The notes under the pieces are model-generated. The model was not told the DNA's origin. It made no database searches and saw only the letters and a list, made by a program, of their open reading frames with translations. From the NCBI RefSeq assembly GCF_000717025.1, contig NZ_JNXG01000002.1:372001-436000 (forward strand): a DNA stretch of 64,000 nt, in the 5' to 3' direction. The stretch is from Streptomyces atroolivaceus. Lineage in GTDB: Bacteria; Actinomycetota; Actinomycetes; Streptomycetales; Streptomycetaceae. Position numbers and translations under genes: made by a program. Of the stretch, positions 57,394 to 64,000 are shown one piece after another (the first letter of the stretch is position 1; each line of letters starts with the position of its first letter).

Positions 57394-59018
57394 GCGGTAC
57401 CTCCCAGGGACGCGAAGGCCGCCACCGGCTCGTCGGCAGGCGATGTTCCGAGCAGCCGGGCCAACGCGTCGTCGTCCCAGTCCGACCTGGGTGTGAAGCC
57501 CAGGCCCAGGTGCTGTGCGAGCTCCCGCAGACTGGCCAGGTTGCAGCCCGCGTCCAGAAAGACCAGCCTGAAGCCGAACGTGCCGTACTTGGTCATGACC
57601 TTCTTGAGATCGCCGGTGATGATGATGTCGCACGGCGAGTCACCCGGAGGTACCTCGCCGGAGACGGTCACGAGTGTGTGGCTGCCCTGGGCGTACGCGT
57701 AGACCCCAGGAGGCATGATCCGGTCGTCGCGCACCACCGCGTAGGCCGTCGTGCTGCCGATGTTTCCCGACGCCGCGGTCCATCGTTTGACGCGCTCCGG
57801 AGTGGTCTCGTCCTCCTTCACCCCGAAGGCGACCTTCAGCAGCAGTCCCAGGGAGCTCAGGGTGAGCGGGGTGTCGCCGTGGGACGGGTCATGCCGTTCC
57901 GACCCGGCGAGGACGGAGATGTCCAGGGCGGGGAGCGGTGTGTGCGGGCGGCTCGGCCAGTCCTTGAACTGCGACTGCAGGCGCAGGTTGGACGCGTAGT
58001 AGTGCGCCTGGTGGTCCTTCGGAGCGAGGAACGCGCGTGGAGGCATCGCGACCGAGGCCTCGTAGACGGCACCGGCGGGTGCCTGGGGTGCGACCGGCCC
58101 CCGCGCGTAGGAGCAGCGAGGGCACCCCGGGCGGACGGCAACCGGCCGGTAGACCGTGCTCAGGGTCGCGGTGTCGATGACGGTGAAGTCGCCGGGGAGG
58201 TGCGAGATCGTGGCCCGTGCGAGCAACGCGGTGACGTGGTGGGAGGCCAGGCCGACGACCAGGTCGTGCAGGTACTCCGGCGGCTCGCCGGAGAGGTCCG
58301 CCTCACCGTGACGGCCGCAGTCCAGGCACGGTGTGATCGAGAGGTCGGCGTACGGGCCGATCGTGATCGTCCGCGCGTCGGCGCGCACCCGCAGCAGCGG
58401 ACGCCCGTCCTGCCGGCACCGTTCCTCGGTGGCGGCGAGCAGGGGTGCCGACGCGGGCGTCTCGAAGAACACGGTGAGCTCGTCACCGGGGCCCGGCGGC
58501 CCGGCCGGTTCCGTGACCACCGGGCACACCTCCCGCAGCGACCGGCGGGCCCCGGCGACCAGGGCGGCGTCCCCCTCGAGGCGCACCGAGCGCGACACCA
58601 GCCGCGCCGCGGCATCCGCCCAGGACGGGTTCGATCCGGTGGAGTTGCCCAGCCGGGAGAGGAAGACGGCCCATTCGGGCGTGACGTCCGGTTCCTCGCC
58701 GGACATGGCCTCCTCGACCGCCCCGGCCGACCACAGCAAGGCCAGGCACTTGTAGACCGTGGCCTCGTCGAATCCCGTCTTGAGCGCCAGTTCAGTGTGG
58801 TCGCGGGTTCCGTCGCACGCCTCGGTCAGGGGCACCAGCCCTTCTCGTGCGAACGCTCCGGAGAACACCTGTGCCCGGTCGGCCCCGTCGAGCACGACGG
58901 ATTCCCCTGCCCTGCGCAGCCTCACCCCGCGGCGCAGGACGGGCCGGGCAGGGACGGTCAACTGCATGTCCGTACGTGCGGCCCGCCCGATCTGCTCGGC
59001 CTTCATCTCGGCAACCAT
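57390..59018 (-). CDS. Fusion of cyclodehydratase partner (F-like) and nitroreductase-like dehydrogenase domains
   Basis: 542 residues. The N-terminal 300 or so resemble the E1-like/Ocin-ThiF-like partner of YcaO enzymes: a winged-helix-like start (VFSGAFAREGLVPLTEACDG) and a zinc site from CLDCG and CPRC. The C-terminal part is nitroreductase-like: LSSLGLLLKVAFGVKED, WTAASGNIGSTTAYAVV and FRLVFLDAGCNLASLRELAQHLGLGF. Inference: it couples leader binding or cyclodehydration to azoline oxidation. The ATG at 59018 follows GGGAG; the longer upstream frame overlaps the preceding gene. Located between the small F-like gene and the second nitroreductase gene. Confidence 0.75.
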   Translation of the reverse strand: MVAEMKAEQIGRAARTDMQLTVPARPVLRRGVRLRRAGESVVLDGADRAQVFSGAFAREGLVPLTEACDGTRDHTELALKTGFDEATVYKCLALLWSAGAVEEAMSGEEPDVTPEWAVFLSRLGNSTGSNPSWADAAARLVSRSVRLEGDAALVAGARRSLREVCPVVTEPAGPPGPGDELTVFFETPASAPLLAATEERCRQDGRPLLRVRADARTITIGPYADLSITPCLDCGRHGEADLSGEPPEYLHDLVVGLASHHVTALLARATISHLPGDFTVIDTATLSTVYRPVAVRPGCPRCSYARGPVAPQAPAGAVYEASVAMPPRAFLAPKDHQAHYYASNLRLQSQFKDWPSRPHTPLPALDISVLAGSERHDPSHGDTPLTLSSLGLLLKVAFGVKEDETTPERVKRWTAASGNIGSTTAYAVVRDDRIMPPGVYAYAQGSHTLVTVSGEVPPGDSPCDIIITGDLKKVMTKYGTFGFRLVFLDAGCNLASLRELAQHLGLGFTPRSDWDDDALARLLGTSPADEPVAAFASLGGTA

Positions 59019-59032
59019 GATCGATCTCCCTC

Positions 59033-59671
59033 TTACCGCAGCAGTTCCGGAACAGGCATGGCGCTGTCCGCGCGCGCCTGCGAGAACCGGCCCCCGCACC
59101 GGGGGCACCGGTTCACCGAGACCGTCACCGCGGACGAGACGGCTCCGGAGACGAGATTGAACGTACGTACGGTGCCCCCGATCCCCGTCACACCCGTGGC
59201 GATCTCGGTCAGGGCGAGGTCCAGGAGGCCGGAGGCGACGGACAGGTGCTGCCGGCCGAACCCCTCGGGCAGGCCGGACAGGGCGGCGTCCATGTCGTAC
59301 GGGCGGGCGGTGCCCGCGTGTTGGGCGGCGCGCTTCCTGTAGCACGCGTAGCAGGCCGTCCGGCCCGGAACCACGACGGGTCCGCAGAGGATCTTGGTCG
59401 GCAGCAGCTGGAGCCCGACGGACGGTGTGCTCCGTTCCGCGCAGATCCGGTCCGTCTCGTCGCGGAGCCCGGGGTCGCCGCCGGCATGCACGGGGACGAC
59501 GACATCCGCGTGCGGTGCCGTGTCGTTCAGGAAGTCCTCGAAGGACACCTGTAGCTCCGGGGGGACACCACGGTGCTCCGTGAGCCGCCGGCTGAAGGTG
59601 TCACCCACGAGGTACAGGCACTGCGGACGCGGATCGTGCGACATGCTGCTCTGCTCCTTCTTCTCGCTCAT
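59033..59671 (-). CDS. F-like (Ocin-ThiF-like) cyclodehydratase partner
   Basis: 212 residues with two cysteine pairs, CYACYRKR in the middle and CPRCGGRF near the C-terminus, which should bind structural zinc as in the E1-like partners of TOMM cyclodehydratases. Such partners bind the leader peptide and activate YcaO. The ATG at 59671 overlaps the YcaO stop (ATGA); a second ATG at 59644 has the better AAGGAG site, so the true N-terminus may be 9 residues shorter. Together with the following fusion gene it suggests a duplicated or split partner. Confidence 0.72.
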   Translation of the reverse strand: MSEKKEQSSMSHDPRPQCLYLVGDTFSRRLTEHRGVPPELQVSFEDFLNDTAPHADVVVPVHAGGDPGLRDETDRICAERSTPSVGLQLLPTKILCGPVVVPGRTACYACYRKRAAQHAGTARPYDMDAALSGLPEGFGRQHLSVASGLLDLALTEIATGVTGIGGTVRTFNLVSGAVSSAVTVSVNRCPRCGGRFSQARADSAMPVPELLR

Positions 59672-61014
59672 GCGAACGGCTGCTGCACGGGGTTGACCGC
59701 GTCCTCGGCATGGCTCGTGTGCCCCATCGCGCGCGGCGCGTCATAGAGGCGCGGGGTGCCCAGGTACCGCTCGCCGTGTACGAACGACACGGGCATGGCC
59801 TCGGGCACGAGCACCTTGACCGCCCGCATGCCCACCTGGCGCGCCTCGTCCGTGGTGATGTCCGTGACGAGCACCTCGGCACCCCGTGCCGCGAGCCGGG
59901 CGACGACGGTGTCCAGCGGGTCCGCTCCCGCCGGAAGCCCCGGCATGCCTTCGAGGCCGTACGCCGGCCGTTCACCGTCCAGCAGGAAGCCGAACACGTC
60001 CCGCCGGTCGCGCGTCGCGTTGTGGACCGCGCCGCCGACGACGCTCACCTTGGCCGGATCGGGCTCGCGCCCGGCGTACGCCGAGAGGTATCCGCGCAAC
60101 GCCACCCGCAGGGAGGCCAGTTCGCGGTAGATCTTGCCCAGCGCCTGTTCCGGATGGACGTCGCAGGTGGCGGCGACGATCTGGGCGAGCGCGGGGTCGG
60201 CGTCGGAGAGCTGCACGGCGTAGATCACCGGGACGCCGAAGTCCGTCGTCGCGTCGAACAGCCTCACCCGCAGGTCCGTGGAGGTGCCGACGCGGTGCAG
60301 TTCCCGGACGCCGGCGTCGAGCCGCGCCGGATCCACGACCAGCTCGGGCAGCCGCAGCTGCTGGAGCCAGACCAGCGCGATGGCGTCCCGCTCGACGACT
60401 TCCAGCAACCCGCCGAGCACGGCGCTGCGTACGTCGGAGTGGACGGCGGCACCCGTGGTGATCCCGCGGATGAACTCTTCGGACTTCGACTGGTAGGGCA
60501 TGTGCAGATACACGGAGATCGCCGGCACGAGCACCGGTATCCGCCGGGTGAGCGACCATGCGCGCACCCATCGGATCGGGACCGAGGGGTCGTACGCGGA
60601 CAGGCTGCAGTCGTCGCGGGCCAGCTCGGTGGGCGAGCAGCTGGGCCACCGGGACGGCGACACGAACTCCTCTGTGAGGTCGTTCTCGGCGGCGACCACC
60701 ATCTCGTCGTCGTCCCAGGCACACGTGGAGTACCGTTCGAGCGCTTCCGCGATGGAGACCAGCTTGGCGCGCTCGGGCGTGAGCCCGGTGCCCGCGCCGT
60801 CGGAATTTCCGGTGTCCTCGTCGTGGGCCCACGTCCGCAGGTTGGGAAGAGCACGGGACGGGACACCGAGATAGGCCAGCTGGACGGCGAAGGGCGGTTC
60901 GCCCTCGCGCACCGGCAGCGGCGCGGTGCGTGACACCAGTCCGTAGGGCGAGACGAGCTCCTCGAGACCGCGCAGCTCGGCCGAGATGTGCTCCTGAGGC
61001 CTGTTCAGATGCAT
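59668..61014 (-). CDS. YcaO-domain azoline-forming cyclodehydratase
   Basis: 448 residues. TPERAKLVSIAEALERYS and GGLLEVVERDAIALVW contain the glutamates that bind ATP-Mg in YcaO enzymes; GYLSAYAGREPD and ATCDVHPEQALGKIYRELA are further family segments. It uses ATP to cyclise Cys, Ser and Thr side chains of the precursor core to azolines. The C-terminus ends NPVQQPFA rather than the PxPxP seen in many stand-alone members. It lies 46 bases after the cyclase gene and overlaps the next gene. Confidence 0.92.
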   Translation of the reverse strand: MHLNRPQEHISAELRGLEELVSPYGLVSRTAPLPVREGEPPFAVQLAYLGVPSRALPNLRTWAHDEDTGNSDGAGTGLTPERAKLVSIAEALERYSTCAWDDDEMVVAAENDLTEEFVSPSRWPSCSPTELARDDCSLSAYDPSVPIRWVRAWSLTRRIPVLVPAISVYLHMPYQSKSEEFIRGITTGAAVHSDVRSAVLGGLLEVVERDAIALVWLQQLRLPELVVDPARLDAGVRELHRVGTSTDLRVRLFDATTDFGVPVIYAVQLSDADPALAQIVAATCDVHPEQALGKIYRELASLRVALRGYLSAYAGREPDPAKVSVVGGAVHNATRDRRDVFGFLLDGERPAYGLEGMPGLPAGADPLDTVVARLAARGAEVLVTDITTDEARQVGMRAVKVLVPEAMPVSFVHGERYLGTPRLYDAPRAMGHTSHAEDAVNPVQQPFA

Positions 61015-61060
61015 GTGGTTCTTCTTCCCGCGTCCGGATGTTCCCCGTGTCCTTGCCGCG

Positions 61061-62143
61061 CTACTCGGCGGTCTTCGTGGATCCCGACGCCATGCTCCTG
61101 GCCAGGCCGTCGAGCTCGTCCTGGAGCTCCTTCATGGACTTTCCGCAGACCTCTTCGTTCGCACGTGCGACGACGTAGCAGAAGACGTACCTCTCCGCCA
61201 GGCTGAAACCGAGGGTGTACAGGCAGCTGTACAGCAGGCTGGTCTGCAGCCGGAAGGCCAGGAAGTCGGCGTCGCGGTGCATCAGGCGGTCCAGCTCGGG
61301 GCTCGGTGGCGTATGGAAGCGCGTCGGCTCGACCGGGGCGCCTCGCTTGCGAATGAGATCTTCGAGCGTGTGTCCGGCGTTGACGACGGATCCGTCCGAG
61401 AAATTTTCGGCCAGGTGGCTTGATTCAGACGTGATGGATTTCGTCCAAAGCCGAACCATCTCGTCGGCCGGATCGTCGTCCGGATCGCCGCACGCCGTGA
61501 TGAATTCCCGGACGCCGGCCCCTACCTGTTCGTAGAACCGGGCGCAGGCGGCGTCGAAGGATTGCGGGTCCTTGGTGCGCAGATAAATCGCCTCGAAATG
61601 CGAACGGTAACTCAGCAGGCGTAGGGAAAGCAGCTCACGGAATTCGTATCCGTCGATTTCTCTCTGCGGTGATCTCAGAAGAGTGGCTCTGGTGTGCGCG
61701 GCCATGAGGCGGATGGCACCGAGTGCCGGCGGAGGCGATTGAGGTGTCTCTGCCGCACGATTCAAGAATGAGACGAGAGTCGGTGCGGCCTCCTGGAAGA
61801 GCCGCTTGGAGGAAGCGGAGAATCCGGTTCCGGTAAACCCCGCGTTCCACAGCGGTGAGGGAACCGAATCAAGGGGCGTGGCGTCTACCTGTGCGGCGCA
61901 CCCATATCGTTCGGCCGTTCTATGCAGGTCAGCGCGGGTGGAGTCCTCGTCGGACACCCCTTCGATGCTGATCTGCAGGGTGTCCGTGCCGAGCTGCGCG
62001 TCCTGGGTGCGGACGAAGTAGTAAGGGCCGTGACCGCCTGCTCCACCTACCCGCTCCGGCGCGAACAATTCGCGAATCAGGGGCGCGAACGTGTCGTTGT
62101 ATTTTGAACCAACTGGCTGCGGGATGGTGGCAAACAAGTGCAC
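61061..62143 (-). CDS. Thiopeptide pyridine-synthase-like [4+2] cyclase
   Basis: 360 residues from the GTG at 62143, which has GGGGG 8 bases upstream; the protein then begins VHLFATIPQPVGSKYNDTF, like the WxYLHLF start of SpaB-C/thiopeptide-type cyclases. The rest is helical with FYEQVGAGVREFI and LDRLMHRDADFLAFRLQ. TclM/TbtD-type enzymes join two dehydroalanines into the central pyridine and release the leader. Similarity is judged by pattern and gene context, since the family is divergent. First gene of the minus-strand operon, divergent from the precursor gene. Base composition is less GC-rich than in the core genes. Confidence 0.75.
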   Translation of the reverse strand: MHLFATIPQPVGSKYNDTFAPLIRELFAPERVGGAGGHGPYYFVRTQDAQLGTDTLQISIEGVSDEDSTRADLHRTAERYGCAAQVDATPLDSVPSPLWNAGFTGTGFSASSKRLFQEAAPTLVSFLNRAAETPQSPPPALGAIRLMAAHTRATLLRSPQREIDGYEFRELLSLRLLSYRSHFEAIYLRTKDPQSFDAACARFYEQVGAGVREFITACGDPDDDPADEMVRLWTKSITSESSHLAENFSDGSVVNAGHTLEDLIRKRGAPVEPTRFHTPPSPELDRLMHRDADFLAFRLQTSLLYSCLYTLGFSLAERYVFCYVVARANEEVCGKSMKELQDELDGLARSMASGSTKTAE

Positions 62144-62245
62144 GAATGAAACCCCCGAGATTTCGGCCGGCGCCAGACGGGCCGTCACGTGATCTTGTAA
62201 TCGACCGTAACTCAGAGAGATGAGAAGAAGGAACCCCGGCTCCAG

Positions 62246-62261
62246 TGTGATCTGCGTCACT
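62246..62261. promoter_or_regulatory. Crp-like binding site
   Basis: TGTGA-TCTGCG-TCACT, fitting the Crp consensus TGTGA-N6-TCACA at all but the last base, and the Streptomyces form GTG-N6-GNCAC exactly. It is centred about 55 bases upstream of the expected precursor transcription start and also faces the divergent operon. Confidence 0.6.
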
Positions 62262-62272
62262 CCGGAAACTGC

Positions 62273-62302
62273 TTGCGTTGTGATCGTCCGAATGCCTAGA
62301 TT
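62273..62302 (+). promoter_or_regulatory. Thiopeptide precursor gene promoter
   Basis: TTGCGT (62273-62278) and TAGATT (62297-62302) with an 18-base spacer. A GGGGG ribosome site (62321-62325) precedes the ATG at 62334 by 8 bases. Confidence 0.7.
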
Positions 62303-62333
62303 CGAATCACATTGACGAAAGGGGGTGTAATCA

Positions 62334-62477
62334 ATGGAGCAGCAGATCGAACTCGATGTGCTCGAGATTTCGGACCTCATTGCAGGTGCCGGGGAGAACG
62401 ATGACCTGGCGCAGGTGATGGCCGCCTCGTGCACGACCACCAGTGTTTCGACGAGTTCTTCGTCGTCCTCGTCCTGA
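62334..62477 (+). CDS. Thiopeptide precursor peptide, berninamycin class
   Basis: 47 residues, too short for most gene finders. An acidic leader of 31 residues (beginning MEQQIELDVLEISDLIAGAG and ending DDLAQVMAA) is followed by a 16-residue core SCTTTSVSTSSSSSSS. One Cys, many Ser/Thr and a Val at core position 7 match the thiazole, oxazole, dehydro-residue and hydroxyvaline pattern known for berninamycin, sulfomycin and geninthiocin. In a 35-membered ring thiopeptide the pyridine would join Ser1 and Ser13 of the core (inference). Own promoter and strong ribosome site; a hairpin follows at 62502-62531. Confidence 0.93.
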   Translation: MEQQIELDVLEISDLIAGAGENDDLAQVMAASCTTTSVSTSSSSSSS

Positions 62478-62501
62478 ATCTAGGGACCGGGAAACAGTTG
62501 A

Positions 62502-62531
62502 GCCACCGTCGGGGTGTTCCTCGGCGGTGGC
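62502..62531 (+). terminator. Hairpin between precursor and dehydratase genes
   Basis: GCCACCGTCG / CGGCGGTGGC, 10-bp stem with one G-T pair and a 10-base loop, 25 bases after the precursor stop. It may end or attenuate transcription so that precursor exceeds enzyme. The rest of the 323-base gap to 62800 shows no gene. Confidence 0.6.
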
Positions 62532-62800
62532 CTTCTGCAGTCCTGGCGTGCCTTTTCCGATTCGAGGAACGCGCCGTCCCTGGAGGTGCGACCAGAGGTG
62601 CGGGCGTCGTGCCCCGGACGACGACGGGCTCGTGCGAAGCCGGCCGGCCGAGAGCCGGAACACATGTTGTCAAGCGCGAACTGACCGGTGCGGTGGAGTG
62701 ACAGGCGGGCTCCGTGCGGCGGGGCGCCTCTCCGCGGCCCGGCCCCGACGTCCGCACGCCGTGGTGAACCGGGCCGGCGTGACGAAGTTGGGGGATTCCT

Positions 62801-64000
62801 ATGGGTGTGAACATCAGTCCGTACGTCGTCTATCGGCGCAGCAGACTCCCACTGGGCGAGCTCGGAGGGATGTCCTTCACCACCGCCTGGTCGCGCATCG
62901 ATGAACTGCACGCCCTGCGGGACGAGATCGGCAAGAACGCCGTCGGCCTGGCCGACCGCCTCGGCGAGCTCGTGCCTACGCTGGGGGACGACGTCCGGGC
63001 CGACCTGATCAGGCTGCGGCGCGACGTGCACAATCTGCGGCACGACCGGGCGGTGGCGCGACTGGAGCCACTGCGTCCGCATCTCGGCCGCGAGGTGGTC
63101 GACGAGGTCGAGACCTGGTGCGCGCTCGGCGTGCGGGCCGAACAGTGCGAGCGAGCAGGGCGCGAGGAGCTCGAGAGTGAGAAGGCCCGGGCCGCCGACG
63201 GCTTCGGCGCCCTCTTCGAGCACGATGCGATGGCCCGCAGCATCCAGCTCTCCGGCGACCGGCTGTACCGGGGCCTGCGCGACCTCGTCGCGGGCGACGA
63301 GGCGAGCGCCCTCAAGCCGAGCAAGGCCCGGCTGCGGGAGTCTTCCCTCGTCAACTTCGCCTACCGGGCGAGCTTGAAGCCGTCCCCCTTCGGACGGTTC
63401 ACCGAGATCGGCGCGTTCCCTCCGGACGACCCGCGCCCCGCGGATCCCGGTGGCCGGCACGGCGGGACGCAGGAGTCGGTCACGACGCTGAACCGTCTCC
63501 TCGTGAACTGGGTGCTCGCCGGCCTGCCGCTCGTACCGGGCGGGATGGAGCCGGGGCACCTCGTGCTGAACTCCACGCTGCGGGCCGGCACCGAGTACGT
63601 CGAGTACGTCGGTGTCGCTCCCGGCTCCCGTGAGGACGGCCGGATGGCCACCGAGAGGGTGCTGCGCGTACGCCGGGAGGGACTCTTCGACGCACTGCTC
63701 GCGGCGATGCCCGAAGGATCGGCTCCGGCGGCCACGGTGCTGCGCGACCTCACCGCCGTCACCGGGAAGGCGGAGACGAGCCGGAAGGTCGTGCAGGGGC
63801 TGATCCGGGCCGGCATCCTCTTCTTCCGGCCGGAGATCGACGATCACGACCCCGACTACTCCATGAAGCTCGACCGCGTACTCGCGGCCGGCGGGACGCC
63901 GGAGACGGCCGCGCTACGCGGACACTTCTCCGAACTCAGGCGGTTGGAGACGGACTTCTCCGAGGCGGCGGCCGACGAGAGGCAGAAGCTGCTCGACTCG
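62801..64000 (+). CDS. LanB-type dehydratase, N-terminal part (3' end outside window)
   Basis: The frame is open for 400 codons to the window edge. It starts MGVNISPYVVYRRSRLP at the ATG at 62801 and contains YRASLKPSPFGRFTEIG, the hallmark of the lantibiotic-dehydratase N-terminal (glutamylation) domain. In thiopeptide pathways this enzyme uses Glu-tRNA to activate Ser/Thr side chains, which are then eliminated to dehydroalanine or dehydrobutyrine. Its distance from the cyclase gene and the absence so far of an elimination domain mean that domain may follow or be a separate gene to the right. Confidence 0.88.
   Translation, partial: MGVNISPYVVYRRSRLPLGELGGMSFTTAWSRIDELHALRDEIGKNAVGLADRLGELVPTLGDDVRADLIRLRRDVHNLRHDRAVARLEPLRPHLGREVVDEVETWCALGVRAEQCERAGREELESEKARAADGFGALFEHDAMARSIQLSGDRLYRGLRDLVAGDEASALKPSKARLRESSLVNFAYRASLKPSPFGRFTEIGAFPPDDPRPADPGGRHGGTQESVTTLNRLLVNWVLAGLPLVPGGMEPGHLVLNSTLRAGTEYVEYVGVAPGSREDGRMATERVLRVRREGLFDALLAAMPEGSAPAATVLRDLTAVTGKAETSRKVVQGLIRAGILFFRPEIDDHDPDYSMKLDRVLAAGGTPETAALRGHFSELRRLETDFSEAAADERQKLLDS

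Noticed and set aside
62144..62440. Upstream extension of the cyclase gene over the precursor gene
   Set aside because: The longer frame crosses the promoter and the precursor coding sequence on the other strand; the GTG at 62143 has a proper ribosome site and matches the family's start.

Overview
The window is chromosomal DNA of a high-GC actinomycete, almost certainly a Streptomyces. Gene content and order (kor, two-component genes, partial nuo set, mscL-htpX region, rpmG, murB, secE-nusG-rplKA-rplJL-rpoBC, rpsL-rpsG-fusA-tuf) match the conserved Streptomyces core, starts are often GTG or TTG, genes overlap by ATGA or GTGA, and promoters resemble the vegetative HrdB type.

Layout. 0-10 kb: end of an ABC-2 permease, a TetR regulator, small oxidoreductases, a HAD phosphatase, a VOC protein, rarD, the divergent qorB/qorR pair with a clear operator, and korAB (2-oxoacid:ferredoxin oxidoreductase). 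10-13.5 kb: a response regulator and two paralogous sensor-kinase genes. Both kinases lack the phosphoacceptor-histidine region and change frame at the same point, directly beside a 99-bp tract identical in both. The gap between them carries two short tandem-repeat arrays. 13.7-23.8 kb: a ten-gene set nuoA-B-C-H-I-J-K-L-M-N with no D, E, F or G. 23.9-32.4 kb: mscL with a zinc-ribbon-like tail, htpX, yccF, glsB-like, yajQ, tRNA-Tyr, an MFS transporter, a decayed response regulator, DedA, an SDR and an amidohydrolase. 32.7-39.3 kb: tRNA-Thr, tRNA-Met, rpmG, a MaoC-type dehydratase pair, murB, a divergent SDR/TetR pair with tandem operators, adenosine deaminase, an aspartate-type aminotransferase and tRNA-Trp. 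39.4-56.5 kb: the transcription-translation core from secE to tuf with its terminators, leaders and promoters.

56.7-64 kb (runs off the window): a thiopeptide biosynthetic cluster just past the tuf terminator. A five-gene minus-strand operon encodes a pyridine-synthase-like cyclase, a YcaO cyclodehydratase, an F-like zinc protein, an F-protein/nitroreductase fusion and a second nitroreductase-like protein. Divergently, a 47-codon precursor gene ends in the core SCTTTSVSTSSSSSSS and is followed by the N-terminal part of a LanB-type dehydratase. The core is of the berninamycin/sulfomycin/geninthiocin class. Its shared promoter region holds a Crp-like palindrome. Ribosomal protein L11, the usual target of this class, is encoded in the same window with a normal sequence, so self-resistance must come from elsewhere, probably 23S rRNA methylation.

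No insertion sequences, CRISPR arrays or phage genes were recognised.
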